Shown piece by piece: positions 1 through 9,158 of a stretch of 53,418 nt of DNA (within the stretch, counting starts at the first letter, position 1; each line of letters opens with the position of its first letter). Source of the DNA: Dietzia cinnamea NBRC 102147 (GTDB lineage: Bacteria; Actinomycetota; Actinomycetes; Mycobacteriales; Mycobacteriaceae); the NCBI RefSeq assembly GCF_001571065.1, contig NZ_BCSW01000022.1:1-53418 (forward strand). Reading direction: 5' to 3'. The translations under genes and the position numbers were made by a program. The notes beneath the pieces were generated by a model. It did not search any database. It was not told where the DNA came from and saw only the letters and a list, made by a program, of their open reading frames with translations.

Positions 1-13
1 CCCGCGACCACCG

Positions 14-1297
14 TCACCGATGGGTGGGAACCCGTTCGATGTCGCCGCCGAGCGAGCGGACGTTGCCCACGAAGTCGGAATACCCGCGGTCGATGTGGAA
101 CACCTCGCAGACCTCGGTCACGTCATCCGCGCACATCCCCGCGAGCACGAGCCCGGCGCCGGCGCGGATATCGCTCGCCCAGACCGTCGCCGAGTCCAGG
201 CGCTCGCGACCGACGATCTTCGCGTGGTGACCGTCGGTCTCGGCGTCGACACCCATCCGCACCATCTCCTCGACAAAGCGGAATCGGGCTTCGAAGAGGT
301 TCTCGGTGACCACCGAGACCCCCTCGGAGACCGAGGCGAGGGCGATCGCCATCGGCTGGAGGTCGGTCGGGAACCCGGGGAACGGCAGGGTCCGGATGTC
401 CCGCGCCCGGGGTCTGCCCTCCTGACGGACGCGGATGTGGTCGGGTCCCGTCTCGACGTCGGCACCCACGGCGCGGAGGTTCTCCAGCACCACGTGGATG
501 AACATCGGGTCGATCCCGGTGACGGTGACGTCCCCCCGGGTCATGACCGCGCCCATCGCCCAGGTGGCGGCGACGATCCGGTCGCCGATCACCCGGTGAC
601 TGACGGGAGTGAGCTCGTCGACGCCGCGGATGGTGATGGTGCTCGTCCCCGCGCCGCTGATCTGTGCGCCCATCTCGTTGAGCAGGTCGCAGATGTCCAC
701 GATCTCGGGCTCGCGGGCGGCGTTCTTCAGCACGGAGGTGCCCTTCGCCAACACCGCCGCGGTCACGAAGGTCTCGGTCGCGCCGACGGAGGGGAAGCTC
801 AGTTCGTAGCTCGCGCCCCGGAGCTCGGTGGCCTCGGCGACCAGGCGACCGTGGTCCATCCTGGTGCGGGCGCCGAGACGATTGAGCCCGTTCTGGTGCC
901 AGTTGAGGGGGCGGCTCCCGATCGCGTCTCCGCCCGGCATCGCGATCACGGCCCGGTGGTGGCGGCCGACGAGGGGGCCCAGGATGCACACCGAGGCTCG
1001 GAGTCGCTGGGCTGCCTTGTCGTCCGCGATGTGCCCCGGTTCGGCGGGCGTGTCGATCACCACGGTGTCGCCGGAGATCTCGACGGTGCACCCGAGGTGC
1101 CTCAGCACATCGGCCATCGCCGGCACATCGGAGATCGAGGGACAGTTGGTCAGCGTCGTCCGGCCCTCGGCCATCAGGGCGACCGCCATCAACTTGAGGA
1201 CACTGTTTTTGGCCCCCGCGACGGAGATCTCTCCGGACAGTCGGGTGCCGCCTCTGACGAGGAAACTCTCCTCGCGGGACGTGGGATTACCGCTCAC
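14..1297 (-). CDS. murA: UDP-N-acetylglucosamine 1-carboxyvinyltransferase
   Basis: Cytoplasmic enzyme of the first committed step of peptidoglycan synthesis: it transfers enolpyruvate from PEP to UDP-GlcNAc. The 427-residue protein has the full family length. The substrate-binding Lys-Asn pair is at residues 30-31 (VAGAKNS). The active-site loop reads [15 protein letters not shown], so the usual catalytic Cys is Asp124, as in mycobacterial MurA; this replacement is known to give intrinsic fosfomycin resistance. The start is GTG, six nt behind a TAGGGT box, suggesting a leaderless mRNA. It is divergent from a cobalamin adenosyltransferase gene, an arrangement also found in Mycobacterium. Confidence 0.97.
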   Translation of the reverse strand: MSGNPTSREESFLVRGGTRLSGEISVAGAKNSVLKLMAVALMAEGRTTLTNCPSISDVPAMADVLRHLGCTVEISGDTVVIDTPAEPGHIADDKAAQRLRASVCILGPLVGRHHRAVIAMPGGDAIGSRPLNWHQNGLNRLGARTRMDHGRLVAEATELRGASYELSFPSVGATETFVTAAVLAKGTSVLKNAAREPEIVDICDLLNEMGAQISGAGTSTITIRGVDELTPVSHRVIGDRIVAATWAMGAVMTRGDVTVTGIDPMFIHVVLENLRAVGADVETGPDHIRVRQEGRPRARDIRTLPFPGFPTDLQPMAIALASVSEGVSVVTENLFEARFRFVEEMVRMGVDAETDGHHAKIVGRERLDSATVWASDIRAGAGLVLAGMCADDVTEVCEVFHIDRGYSDFVGNVRSLGGDIERVPTHR

Positions 1298-1303
1298 GGG
1301 TCC

Positions 1304-1309
1304 ACCCTA
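1304..1309 (-). promoter_or_regulatory. Leaderless -10 box for murA
   Basis: TAGGGT on the minus strand, 6 nt before the murA GTG. No Shine-Dalgarno lies between, so transcription probably starts at or near the start codon. Confidence 0.5.
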
Positions 1310-1355
1310 GGCGAGACCGCCGATTCGTCCGCCGACCGCGGGGCCCGCGGCCACG

Positions 1356-1361
1356 TAGGTT
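1356..1361 (+). promoter_or_regulatory. Leaderless -10 box for the cobalamin adenosyltransferase gene
   Basis: TAGGTT, 7 nt before ATG 1369, matching the TAnnnT-N6/7-start pattern seen through the window. Confidence 0.5.
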
Positions 1362-1368
1362 GACTGCC

Positions 1369-1941
1369 ATGGCTGTTCATCTGACGAAGATATATACCCG
1401 CACCGGCGACGACGGATCGACCGGACTGTCCGACTTCTCCCGAGTGAGCAAGAACGACCCGCGGCTCGTGGCGTACGCGGACTGCGATGAGGCCAACGCC
1501 GCGATCGGCGTGGCCCTGACCGTCGGCGGCCTCGACGACCGGGTCGCGGCGGTCCTCCGGGCGGTGCAGAACGACCTCTTCGACGCGGGAGCCGATCTGG
1601 CGACTCCCGCGGCCGAGAATCCCAAGTACCCACCGCTGCGGATCGAGCAGTCCTACATCGACCGGCTCGAGGGGTGGATCGACGAGTTCAACGCCAACCT
1701 GCAGGATCTCACGTCGTTCATCCTCCCCGGCGGAACCCCCGGCGGCGCGTACCTGCACGTCGCGCGCACCGTGGCACGCCGTGCGGAGCGGGCAGCGTGG
1801 GCGGCCGTCGAGGCACACCCGGAGACGACGTCCGTCCTGCCCGCCAAGTACCTCAACAGACTGTCGGATCTGCTGTTCGTGCTGGGCCGTGTCGCGAACC
1901 CCGAGGGCGATGTCCTGTGGGTGCCCGGCGGCGAGCGCTGA
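1369..1941 (+). CDS. ATP:cob(I)alamin adenosyltransferase, PduO type
   Basis: Transfers the adenosyl group of ATP to cob(I)alamin to make adenosylcobalamin, the cofactor of enzymes such as methylmalonyl-CoA mutase. The 190-residue protein is single-domain. The N-terminal ATP-binding segment (IYTRTGDDGSTGL, about residues 7-19), the central QNDLFDAGADLATP and the C-terminal RTVARRAERA helix are all family signatures. The ATG was preferred to a TTG three codons upstream because it sits 7 nt behind TAGGTT. It is divergent from murA and converges on the RamA-like gene with a 15-nt gap. Confidence 0.93.
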   Translation: MAVHLTKIYTRTGDDGSTGLSDFSRVSKNDPRLVAYADCDEANAAIGVALTVGGLDDRVAAVLRAVQNDLFDAGADLATPAAENPKYPPLRIEQSYIDRLEGWIDEFNANLQDLTSFILPGGTPGGAYLHVARTVARRAERAAWAAVEAHPETTSVLPAKYLNRLSDLLFVLGRVANPEGDVLWVPGGER

Positions 1942-1956
1942 CGGAGGCCGCGCGGC

Positions 1957-2841
1957 TCAGGGCAGCGCGCCCATGCGCCGCGCGGCGTTGACCGCCTCGA
2001 AGCGGGTGTGCGCGTCGAGCTTGCGCATCACCGATCGCAGGTAGCTCTTGACGGTCTCGGCACCGATGCCCATGTCGGCGGCGGTCTCGATGTTCGTCTT
2101 GCCCTGGGCGACACACGCCAGCACGTCGAGCTCGCGGCGGGAGAGGCGCGCGGTGGGCATCTCGGGCGGCGGTGAGACCATCTCCGCGCAGATCCGTTCG
2201 AGCTCCGCGCGGACGTCGGGGTCCTCGGTGCGTGAGGCGAGCATCCGCAGGCGGGCGTGGGTCTCGCGCATCCGCTCGTTGGACAGCACGTCGTCCCAGC
2301 GGCCCTCACCGGAGCCGGGACCGACCGGGGCCGAACCGCGCGCCGCCAGCGCGTCGTTCACGGCGATCTCCTGCTCGAGGGCGCGCGCGGTGGCGGCCAT
2401 CTGGTTGAGGACCTTCTCGCCGAACCGCACCGACGAGTGCACGCCGGCGTAGATGACGGCGCGCACGTCCTTGCCCACCACCACCGGGATCGCGGCCATG
2501 GACCGCAGGCCCTCGGAGAGCACCGGGAGGTCGTACTCGTGGGTGATGACGCCCGCGCGCGGGTAGTCGGCCACGCCGACCGGCTTGCCGGTGGCCATGA
2601 CCTTCCCGCCCACACCGGCGCCGTAGTGGACCTTGAGGTCCTTCATCGCCGAGGTGCGCATCCCGAGCGATTCGGACAGCACGAGCGTGTGTCCCTCGCC
2701 GACCACTCCCCCGATCGTCACGGGGATCCCGGTCGCCTCACGCAGGGCCGCGATAGCGCTGCGCACCGAGGCGAGGTCACGCTTGCGCCGCTGGGCATCG
2801 CCCGCTGCGCTCGGGCCGCGGCCCGCATTCTCCTCGTCCAC
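1957..2841 (-). CDS. LuxR-family regulator with GAF domain, RamA-like
   Basis: A 294-residue DNA-binding regulator. A GAF-type sensor domain covers roughly residues 30-170. A LuxR/FixJ helix-turn-helix fills the last 62 residues (LSRRELDVLACVAQGKTN... then ETVKSYLRSVMRKL). This architecture and size match RamA of Corynebacterium glutamicum, which controls acetate and central carbon metabolism; orthology is inferred. The GTG start is chosen because GGAGGAG lies about 7 nt upstream; the frame stays open further upstream but that part is low-complexity. Two tandem 23-bp repeats carrying RamA-like AC5A motifs lie just upstream, suggesting autoregulation. Confidence 0.85.
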   Translation of the reverse strand: MDEENAGRGPSAAGDAQRRKRDLASVRSAIAALREATGIPVTIGGVVGEGHTLVLSESLGMRTSAMKDLKVHYGAGVGGKVMATGKPVGVADYPRAGVITHEYDLPVLSEGLRSMAAIPVVVGKDVRAVIYAGVHSSVRFGEKVLNQMAATARALEQEIAVNDALAARGSAPVGPGSGEGRWDDVLSNERMRETHARLRMLASRTEDPDVRAELERICAEMVSPPPEMPTARLSRRELDVLACVAQGKTNIETAADMGIGAETVKSYLRSVMRKLDAHTRFEAVNAARRMGALP

Positions 2842-2860
2842 GAGGTCTCCTCCCTCGTTC

Positions 2861-2906
2861 GGTGCAGCACCCCCACCGCGGTCGGTGCAGCACCCCCACC
2901 GCGGTC
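2861..2906. repeat. Two perfect tandem 23-bp repeats upstream of the RamA-like gene
   Basis: Each unit starts GGTGCAGCACCCCCACC and ends GCGGTC. Copies are at 2861-2883 and 2884-2906. Each contains ACCCCCA (2869-2875 and 2892-2898), and TGGGGC follows at 2909-2914. These fit the AC4-6A/G/T and (A/C/T)G4-6(T/C) motifs reported for RamA. They lie about 28-75 bp before the GTG start, so they are operator candidates. Confidence 0.6.
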
Positions 2907-3046
2907 GGTGGGGCCCCTGTCGGTGCGACACTTCGCCGTCGTCAGCGCCACTATACGCACGTGGACGGGGTGATGCCGAACAGGAACATGAGACGACCGT
3001 CAGGTCGACGGGGGTAGTGCGCCGGGCGTTCCCACGCGGAAGACAC

Positions 3047-4261
3047 TCAGGGAGTGAAGGCTGGATCGAATGCCTCGGGATCCTCGGGATCGGCGAGCAT
3101 CGCCGCGGTCCCGGTGAGGGGTGCCGCGCGCTGTTCGTCGTAGATCCACTCCTCCACGTCACTGGAGTCCGGGTCACCGATCAGGTACGGGTGCAGGCCC
3201 AGGCCGGCGGCGGGGTCGACGTGCTCACCGGGCGTCAGAACGGCCTCATCGAGGAAGCGCGTCACCTCGTCGTCGTCCATCCCCACGCCGATCACCACCA
3301 GGCCGTCGGGTCCGGATCCCCCGGCGCGCAGCTCCAACCGGCGGCCCACCAGGGCCACCTCGTAGCGTCGCGGGCCGTCCGCGTCCGCCAGGGTCAGCGT
3401 GCCCTTGGCTCGGTAGGCGCCGGTCGGCGGCGCGGAGACCGCGGCGAGGAACCGGCGCGGGTGGAGGTGGCCGGCGGGCGCGACGGTGACGGCCGTGTAG
3501 CCGTCGTGGAGGTGGGAGTTGTTGTGCGCGTCGCCGCCCGGCGCGTGTCCCCCGTCCGGCGCGGCGGTCGACGCGGTGCGGGGCGCGGCGGGTTCCAGTC
3601 CCAGGAGCAGCCCGGCCGGCACGGCGGCACGCACCGCGGGTAGCACGGCCACGCGCGGGGCGTGGGCGCGGATCGTCGCGCGGAGCTCGCCGAACCGTTC
3701 ACGGGTGACGAGGTCGCATTTGTTGACGACGACGAGGTCGGCCTCCGCCAGGTGCGCCGCCAGACGCGGGTGGCGCTCCATGGCGTCGTCGAGGCCCTCG
3801 GCGTCGACCACCTGGATCATCCCGGCGTGCCGCACGACGTCGCGCGGCACGTCGTGGACCATCCGCGACAGCACCGACGGCTCGGCGAGTCCGCTGGCCT
3901 CGATCACGGCCAGGTCCAGACCCATCCCGGGATCGGCCAGCCGACCCAGCGTCCCGGCCAGTTCGCTGGCGTCGACCTCACAGCACACGCAGCCGTTGGC
4001 GAGGGAGACCATCGAGTCGACGCGGCCGGCCACGGCGGTGGCGTCGACGTCGATCTCGCCGAAGTCGTTGACGATCGCCGCGATCCGCAGCCCGGGCGCG
4101 CCGGAGAGCAGGTGGTTGAGAAGGGTGGTCTTGCCCGCGCCCAGGTAGCCGGTCAGGACCAGTACCGGCAACGGCTCGCCGGGGGCGCGGCGGGCGTCCG
4201 TACGCCCGTCACCGCCCCCGGCGAGGTGACCGTGCGCGAGACGGTTGCTCAGCGCTTCCAC
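3047..4261 (-). CDS. CobW/CobW_C-family GTPase (P47K; metal allocation)
   Basis: A G3E-family GTPase of about 404 residues, thought to pass metal (often zinc) to client proteins. The Walker A motif GYLGAGKT is at residues 38-45, the metal-binding CVCC at 91-94, and the NKCD guanine-specificity motif further on. A His-rich linker (HNNSHLHD) precedes the CobW_C domain. The start is uncertain: GTG 4261 overlaps the upstream enoyl-CoA hydratase gene by 13 nt and is the first usable start before Walker A. The 3' gene on the same strand is the RamA-like regulator. No zinc-uptake regulator site was recognised nearby. Confidence 0.88.
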   Translation of the reverse strand: MEALSNRLAHGHLAGGGDGRTDARRAPGEPLPVLVLTGYLGAGKTTLLNHLLSGAPGLRIAAIVNDFGEIDVDATAVAGRVDSMVSLANGCVCCEVDASELAGTLGRLADPGMGLDLAVIEASGLAEPSVLSRMVHDVPRDVVRHAGMIQVVDAEGLDDAMERHPRLAAHLAEADLVVVNKCDLVTRERFGELRATIRAHAPRVAVLPAVRAAVPAGLLLGLEPAAPRTASTAAPDGGHAPGGDAHNNSHLHDGYTAVTVAPAGHLHPRRFLAAVSAPPTGAYRAKGTLTLADADGPRRYEVALVGRRLELRAGGSGPDGLVVIGVGMDDDEVTRFLDEAVLTPGEHVDPAAGLGLHPYLIGDPDSSDVEEWIYDEQRAAPLTGTAAMLADPEDPEAFDPAFTP

Positions 4262-5034
4262 TCGGGCTTCCGCTTCTCCGCGAACGCGGACATGCCCTCG
4301 GACTGGTCCTCGGTGGCGAACAGCGCGTAGAAGGCGTTCTGCTCGGCGAGCAGCCCCTCCTCGAGCGTGGTCTCGAAGGAGCGGTTGACCGCCTGCTTCG
4401 CGGCGATCGCGGTGGTCTTGCTCATGGAGGCGATCTTGTCCGCGACCTTGCGGGTCTCCTCCAGCAGGTCGGCGGCGGGCACGACGCGCGCGACCAGGCC
4501 GGATCGCTCGGCCTCGTCGGCGTCCATCTGTCGGCCGGTGAGGCACAGGTCCATGGCCTTGGCCTTGCCCACGGCGCGGGTCAGGCGCTGGGAGCCGCCC
4601 ATGCCCGGGATCACGCCGAGGGTGATCTCCGGCTGGCCGAACTTGGCGTTGTCACCGGCGATGATCATGTCGCACATCATCGCCAGCTCGCAGCCGCCGC
4701 CCAGCGCGAAGCCGGAGACGGCGGCGATGATCGGGGTGCGCGCGGCGGTGAGGCGCTTCCAGTCACCGAAGAAGCGCTCGAGGTAGATGCCGGGGTAGGA
4801 CTTGTCCTTCATCTCCTTGATGTCCGCGCCGGCCGCGAAGGCCTTCTCGGATCCGGTGATGATGATGCAGCCGACGTCGGGGTCCGAGTCCAGGCCCTCG
4901 ACGGCCTCGACGACCTCCTTCTCCATGGCGCTGGACAGCGCGTTGAGCGCCTTGGGGCGGTTGAGGGTGATGGTCGCGACCCGGTCGGTCTGCTCGACCA
5001 GGATGTTCTCGAACTGCTTCTCGGTCACGGACAT
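4249..5034 (-). CDS. Enoyl-CoA hydratase (crotonase family, EchA8-like)
   Basis: Hydrates trans-2-enoyl-CoA in fatty-acid beta-oxidation. The 261-residue length is typical. The oxyanion-hole segment [14 protein letters not shown] carries the first catalytic Glu, and [17 protein letters not shown] carries the second, so an active hydratase is expected. ATG 5034 is chosen because GGAG lies 7-8 nt upstream; an in-frame GTG four codons earlier is the alternative. The 3' end overlaps the CobW-type gene, suggesting translational coupling. The exact chain-length preference cannot be read from the sequence. Confidence 0.94.
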   Translation of the reverse strand: MSVTEKQFENILVEQTDRVATITLNRPKALNALSSAMEKEVVEAVEGLDSDPDVGCIIITGSEKAFAAGADIKEMKDKSYPGIYLERFFGDWKRLTAARTPIIAAVSGFALGGGCELAMMCDMIIAGDNAKFGQPEITLGVIPGMGGSQRLTRAVGKAKAMDLCLTGRQMDADEAERSGLVARVVPAADLLEETRKVADKIASMSKTTAIAAKQAVNRSFETTLEEGLLAEQNAFYALFATEDQSEGMSAFAEKRKPEWKR

Positions 5035-5108
5035 GCGCGTCTCCACTCTGTGTCTGCCTACGATTAGTTGGAAGTCCTTGTAAAAACTCCGGGTCCGATG
5101 CTAGCCGG

Positions 5109-8100
5109 TCAGCGCGCGAGCGGCCCGCCGTTCCACAGCCCCGACCGTACGGCCTCTCCGTGGTCGACGGTCGCCTCGCGCGCCTCGGGCACGAGCGGTG
5201 TGTACCGCACGAGCGATCCCCAGTCCCGGTCCCAGTCGTGCTCGAGGTAGGTGGGCACGGTCTCGCCCTCGAGCAGCAGCTCGATGAAGCCGAGCGGCCC
5301 TCCACCGTCCCACGACTGCCATGTGTTGGTGGAGCTCACCGCGAGACCGCGGTCGGGAAGGACGCGGTATTCGGGCAGCTCGTGGATGCCGGCGTACTCA
5401 TCGAACGGCCGCAGGCACGGCACGTGGAACGCCACGGCCCAGTCGGGCAGGACCGGTCGGGTGTCCCCGACCAGCTCCTGCATCGTCACGAGCTCCGGCA
5501 TGCGCGGCGGGGTGAATGCGATCCAGCGCGACGGGTCCGGGTCGAGGTCGCGCACGACCAGCCGGATCGCGGTGGTGTCGTCGGGCAGCGTATCCACGGG
5601 CACGCGCAGGTTGCGCCATGCCGGGGCCGGGCCGATGTCCAGGGGAAGGACGGAGCCGGCGATCTCGGTGCCACCGCCGGTCGCGTACTCGACGCGCAGG
5701 GCGTCCGGGGCGAAGGAGCCGGCCACGGCGATGGTGACGAGCGGGTTCTCGTCCGACCGCGCGGGCAGCGGATACCAGTCGGTGGTCGTCTCGGCGTTGA
5801 ACTGCGCACCGGTCTGGTGGCTGCCCAGGACGGGCACGCGGGCGGGGTCGAGACCGAACGGCAGGACGGCGTGGCTGCCGTTGATGCCCTCTCCGGCGCG
5901 GACACCGCCCTCGGTGCCGGCGGTGGTCGACGTGGTGTCGGAGCTCTCGCCGGTGCCCGGGGTGTCGGTGTCGACGTCCTGCGTCGCCGTGAGGTCGGTG
6001 GGGATGCCGTCGGGCTCGAACCGGATCGCCTCGGCCCCGGCCTCGAGCTGGTCACGCGGCTCGCTCATGGGCGCGAGGAGGCCCGCGTTGGCGTCCGGCT
6101 CGGCGAGGACCGCGTCGGCGATGCCGCACGGCTTCCCGGACAGTGCGCGCAGGTTCTGGAGACCCACCGAGTAGGCGGGGTACTGGTTGCGGACGGCCGC
6201 GGCCATGGAGGCGACGATGATGACGACGACGAGGGCGGCCGCGAGCCCGAGCGGGGCCCGCGAGATCTCGCGGGCGAAGCGACGGAGGGGCCCGCGGTCG
6301 CGGTCGGGCCGCTGCGGCCGGGTCCGCGTGACGAACAGCTCGCGGTAGTGCAGCACCAGCGCGGCCAGGAGAGCCAGCAGCATGAGGCCGACGAACACCG
6401 AGGACAGGGTGACCCCGGCGACGGCCGGCTGGGCGCCGCCCCACGGGATGCCGTAGATGGAGATGTACCACCAACCGTTGGTGGAGGTGAAGCTCAGCGC
6501 CAGGACGAAGAACACGGCGGCAAGGAACAGCATGCGGTTGCGTAGCGAGCGCGTCGCGGTGGGCAGGACCGCCATGGTCACGAGGGCGGCGAGCGCCGCA
6601 CCGATGGTCGCGAACGCGCCGAAGTGGTGCGTCCACTTGGTGGGGTTGAGCGCCATGAACGCGATGGAGATCGCCGCCAGGCCCACGATGCGCCGGGCCG
6701 GCCCGATCGCCACGCCGGGGACGCGTCCCTTGCGGAACAGTATCGCCGCGCAGGTGATGAGCGAGAGGAACATGGTGAGCACCGCGAACCGCCGCGCGAG
6801 CGAGCCGTCCGGGGTGGGGTTCATGAGCCACTCGTAGCGCCACACCTCCTCGAACCAGCGGCCGGTAGGCCCGACGTCGCCGAGCAGAGCCGACGACTGG
6901 AGCGTGGTGACCAGCGGCTGGTCCAGGAAGATCAGGTGCAGTACCCCGAGCCCCGCGGCCAGCAGGGGTGCCACGGTCGGGACCCACCCGTCGCGCCGCG
7001 CCCGCCGGATGATGAGCAGCAGCAGCGGGCGCGAGGCGGCGATGATGACGGCGATGCAGAACGTGCCCGTCGGCGCCGCGGACAGGGTGAGCCCGCCGAT
7101 GATGAATCCCGTCGCCGCCGGCAGCAGTCGGCCGGTCGCGAGGGCCCGTTCGAGCGAGACCCAGGTGGCCAGCACGCCGAAGGCGATGATCGGCTCGGGG
7201 CGCAGGCCGTTGTTGTAGGTGAGCCAGAACGCGAGGAAGACGGCGGCGGTGCTCCACCGGACGGCGGGCGCTCGACGAGCGGCGATGCCCAGGCGCGGGA
7301 TGACCTCCCGCGAGAGCAGGATCCACGATCCGATGCCCAGAAGTAGGGCGGGCAGACGGAGCCAGATGCTGCCCAACGACACCGCGCTCATCGCGGTGTA
7401 GAGGTAGTACGGCATCCCGAACGGGGCGTAGGGGGCACCGTAGTAGCGGAAGACCTCGGGCATGTAGCCGCTGGAGACCGCCGCGCGCGCCTCGGTGAGG
7501 ATGTAGCCGTCGTCGGCCGTGTTGGCGCCGATGACGTGCCACACGAGCAGGGTGCCCACGACGAGCACGTCCAGCGGTCGAGGCTTCCACCAGCCCGGCG
7601 GGAGGATCCGGCGGGCCAGCCGTCCGTCACGCAGGTCGAGCCGGTGTAGGGCGACCAGCGCGACGATGATGGCGAGGATGCCCACGACGATCGCGATCTG
7701 CTTGAGCGCCGTCGCCTGCGTGGTGTAGCGGGAGTCGACCGTGATGTCGACGGACATGCCCTCCGGGGCCGCGCCCTCCAGATCGGTGAAGACGCCCACC
7801 ACCTGGGGTCGCAGGTCGCGGTCGATGCGGCCACCGACGCCCTGCCCGTCGACGGAGAGTCCGGTGAACTCGGCACCGATCGAGCCGGAGTCGGCGATGA
7901 CGCGGATGCTCGAGCAGCCGCCGGGCGCGGCGACCGCCTCGGTCGGAGCGGAGGCGATGAGGACGTTGCGGCTGCGCACCTCGACGTTAGGGCCGGCCAC
8001 GGACACCATGAGGCCGCGCGCGCCGGCGTCCTCCCCCGCCTCGCGCGGCGCGGTGGAGACGAGGACCCCGTCCTCGCGGCCCTGCTCGCGCAGCTCGGTC

Positions 8101-8348
8101 ACCGCCGAACACGGGAGTTCCACCTCGATGTCGAGCGGGTAGTACGCCACCAGGGGCGCGGTGACCGGGTCGAGGGTGCCGCCCTCGGGCCAGCTGATAC
8201 TCGTCGTGGTCTGCGTGACGGGGAGCAGCGGCACGACGATCGCGAGCAGGATGCCGATCAGTCCACTGACAGCGGCGATGATCCCCCACCGAGGTCCCGA
8301 CTGGGTTCTCTCCGGCACGACAGGGACCTCGCTGGCAGTCGATGGCAT
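5109..8348 (-). CDS. emb: Arabinosyltransferase, Emb family
   Basis: A GT-C membrane enzyme that adds D-arabinofuranose from decaprenylphosphoryl-arabinose to arabinogalactan or lipoarabinomannan. The protein is about 1079 residues. It has one N-terminal membrane helix (IIAAVSGLIGILLAIVVPLL), an extracytoplasmic N-terminal domain, a central multi-helix bundle, and a large C-terminal carbohydrate-binding domain. The acidic motif ADDGYILTEARAA followed by APYAPFGMPYYLY is the catalytic region of Emb proteins. The C-terminal domain holds a Thr/Ser-rich low-complexity linker (GESSDTTSTTAGTEGG). ATG 8348 sits 7 nt behind TAGCGT. No embC-embA-embB cluster is visible, only this single copy, as in corynebacteria. 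Confidence 0.95.
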   Translation of the reverse strand: MPSTASEVPVVPERTQSGPRWGIIAAVSGLIGILLAIVVPLLPVTQTTTSISWPEGGTLDPVTAPLVAYYPLDIEVELPCSAVTELREQGREDGVLVSTAPREAGEDAGARGLMVSVAGPNVEVRSRNVLIASAPTEAVAAPGGCSSIRVIADSGSIGAEFTGLSVDGQGVGGRIDRDLRPQVVGVFTDLEGAAPEGMSVDITVDSRYTTQATALKQIAIVVGILAIIVALVALHRLDLRDGRLARRILPPGWWKPRPLDVLVVGTLLVWHVIGANTADDGYILTEARAAVSSGYMPEVFRYYGAPYAPFGMPYYLYTAMSAVSLGSIWLRLPALLLGIGSWILLSREVIPRLGIAARRAPAVRWSTAAVFLAFWLTYNNGLRPEPIIAFGVLATWVSLERALATGRLLPAATGFIIGGLTLSAAPTGTFCIAVIIAASRPLLLLIIRRARRDGWVPTVAPLLAAGLGVLHLIFLDQPLVTTLQSSALLGDVGPTGRWFEEVWRYEWLMNPTPDGSLARRFAVLTMFLSLITCAAILFRKGRVPGVAIGPARRIVGLAAISIAFMALNPTKWTHHFGAFATIGAALAALVTMAVLPTATRSLRNRMLFLAAVFFVLALSFTSTNGWWYISIYGIPWGGAQPAVAGVTLSSVFVGLMLLALLAALVLHYRELFVTRTRPQRPDRDRGPLRRFAREISRAPLGLAAALVVVIIVASMAAAVRNQYPAYSVGLQNLRALSGKPCGIADAVLAEPDANAGLLAPMSEPRDQLEAGAEAIRFEPDGIPTDLTATQDVDTDTPGTGESSDTTSTTAGTEGGVRAGEGINGSHAVLPFGLDPARVPVLGSHQTGAQFNAETTTDWYPLPARSDENPLVTIAVAGSFAPDALRVEYATGGGTEIAGSVLPLDIGPAPAWRNLRVPVDTLPDDTTAIRLVVRDLDPDPSRWIAFTPPRMPELVTMQELVGDTRPVLPDWAVAFHVPCLRPFDEYAGIHELPEYRVLPDRGLAVSSTNTWQSWDGGGPLGFIELLLEGETVPTYLEHDWDRDWGSLVRYTPLVPEAREATVDHGEAVRSGLWNGGPLAR

Positions 8349-8355
8349 GGCGTCC

Positions 8356-8361
8356 ACGCTA
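8356..8361 (-). promoter_or_regulatory. Leaderless -10 box for emb
   Basis: TAGCGT on the minus strand, 7 nt before ATG 8348. It lies just downstream of the tRNA-Phe terminator, so emb has its own promoter. Confidence 0.5.
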
Positions 8362-8393
8362 TAACGAGGGGTCGACGATCCCCGAAACGACGA

Positions 8394-8423
8394 ACGCGCC
8401 GGAGGGATAACCCTCCGGCGCGT
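8394..8423 (-). terminator. Hairpin terminator after tRNA-Phe
   Basis: A perfect 13-bp stem (ACGCGCCGGAGGG paired to CCCTCCGGCGCGT) with loop ATAA. It directly follows the tRNA-Phe gene in the minus direction and separates it from the emb promoter. Confidence 0.75.
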
Positions 8424-8431
8424 CATGTCCG

Positions 8432-8508
8432 TGGTGGCCAGAGTCGGGATCGAACCGACGACCTTCCGCTTTTCAGGCGGACGCTCGTACCAACTGAGCT
8501 ACCTGGCC
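8432..8508 (-). tRNA. tRNA-Phe (GAA)
   Basis: Acceptor arms GGCCAGG and TCTGGCC pair. The anticodon stem TCCGC/GCGGA frames loop CTGAAAA, giving anticodon GAA. The T arm is GTCGG-TTCGATC-CCGAC. Discriminator A is followed by an encoded CCA (included in the coordinates). Confidence 0.96.
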
Positions 8509-8516
8509 ATAAGACC

Positions 8517-8549
8517 ACCGGCGCACCCGGTGAAACCGAATGCGCCGGT
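8517..8549 (-). terminator. Hairpin between tRNA-Asp and tRNA-Phe
   Basis: Nine-bp stem ACCGGCGCA/TGCGCCGGT with a small inner CGGT-GAA-ACCG hairpin. It could terminate tRNA-Asp or act as a processing structure in a tRNA-Asp/tRNA-Phe transcript. Confidence 0.45.
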
Positions 8550-8555
8550 TGCCTC

Positions 8556-8632
8556 TGGCGACCCTGACGGGACTTGAACCCGCGACCTCCGCCGTGACAG
8601 GGCGGCGCGCTAACCAACTGCGCCACAGGGCC
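8556..8632 (-). tRNA. tRNA-Asp (GTC)
   Basis: Acceptor arms GGCCCTG and CAGGGTC pair (one G-U). The anticodon stem CCGCC/GGCGG frames loop CTGTCAC, giving anticodon GTC. Discriminator G is followed by an encoded CCA. Confidence 0.96.
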
Positions 8633-8793
8633 GTGCTCTCCGCACGAGAAAGAACATTAGTGGACGCCGCCGTCGATGCGCAAATCGGGCCCCGGTCCCC
8701 CGGTCGTGCGCTGGTCAGCGCCGCGTTCGAAGCGGGGCGCCCCCGATCCCGAGGGGGGCGCGGTGGCGCCATCGTCGCGAGGCACTGAACGCA

Positions 8794-8830
8794 CGAGGTC
8801 CCGGCCACCTGCTCGGTGACCGGGACCTCG
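8794..8830 (-). terminator. Hairpin terminator after tRNA-Glu
   Basis: Eleven-bp stem CGAGGTCCCGG/CCGGGACCTCG immediately 3' of the tRNA-Glu gene on the minus strand. The stretch from here to tRNA-Asp (8633-8793) shows nothing else I can support. Confidence 0.7.
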
Positions 8831-8836
8831 ACTGTG

Positions 8837-8909
8837 TACCCCCTACGGGATTCGAACCCGCGCTGCCGGCGTGAAAGGCCGGTGTCCTAGGCCGCTAAAC
8901 GAAGGGGGC
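8837..8909 (-). tRNA. tRNA-Glu (TTC)
   Basis: Acceptor arms GCCCCCT and AGGGGGT pair, with a G-U at the first position. The anticodon stem CCGGC/GCCGG frames loop CTTTCAC, giving anticodon TTC. CCA is not encoded, unlike the other three tRNAs here. Confidence 0.95.
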
Positions 8910-9012
8910 CTACGCCACGTCCGGGATCGCCGGTCCGCAGCGCGCTCCAGTGTAGGGCACCGCCCGCCGGGCGGATAAACCAACCGGGAGGCGGGGCGGT
9001 ATCGTGGCCGTC

Positions 9013-9088
9013 GCCCCTATAGCTCAGTTGGTAGAGCTACGGACTTTTAATCCGCAGGTCGTCGGTTCGAGCCCGACTGGGGGCACCA
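9013..9088 (+). tRNA. tRNA-Lys (TTT)
   Basis: Acceptor arms GCCCCTA and TGGGGGC pair. Anticodon stem ACGGA/TCCGC (outer A-C mismatch) frames loop CTTTTAA, giving anticodon TTT. The T arm is GTCGG-TTCGAGC-CCGAC. Encoded CCA is included. It lies 70 nt before the dus gene on the same strand. Confidence 0.95.
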
Positions 9089-9158
9089 CCGCGGTCGCCT
9101 GGTCGGCTGCTCGTCACCGATTTTGGACGCGTACGCCGACCACTGGGACACTTGATCC

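Noticed and set aside
20-1363. A 447-codon open frame antisense to murA.
   Set aside because: It is the high-GC shadow of murA, with low-complexity Arg/Gly/Asp-rich sequence and no family features; the opposite strand is clearly murA.
8633-8793. Possible small gene between tRNA-Asp and tRNA-Glu.
   Set aside because: Frames here have no promoter or ribosome-binding site and run into tRNA sequences.
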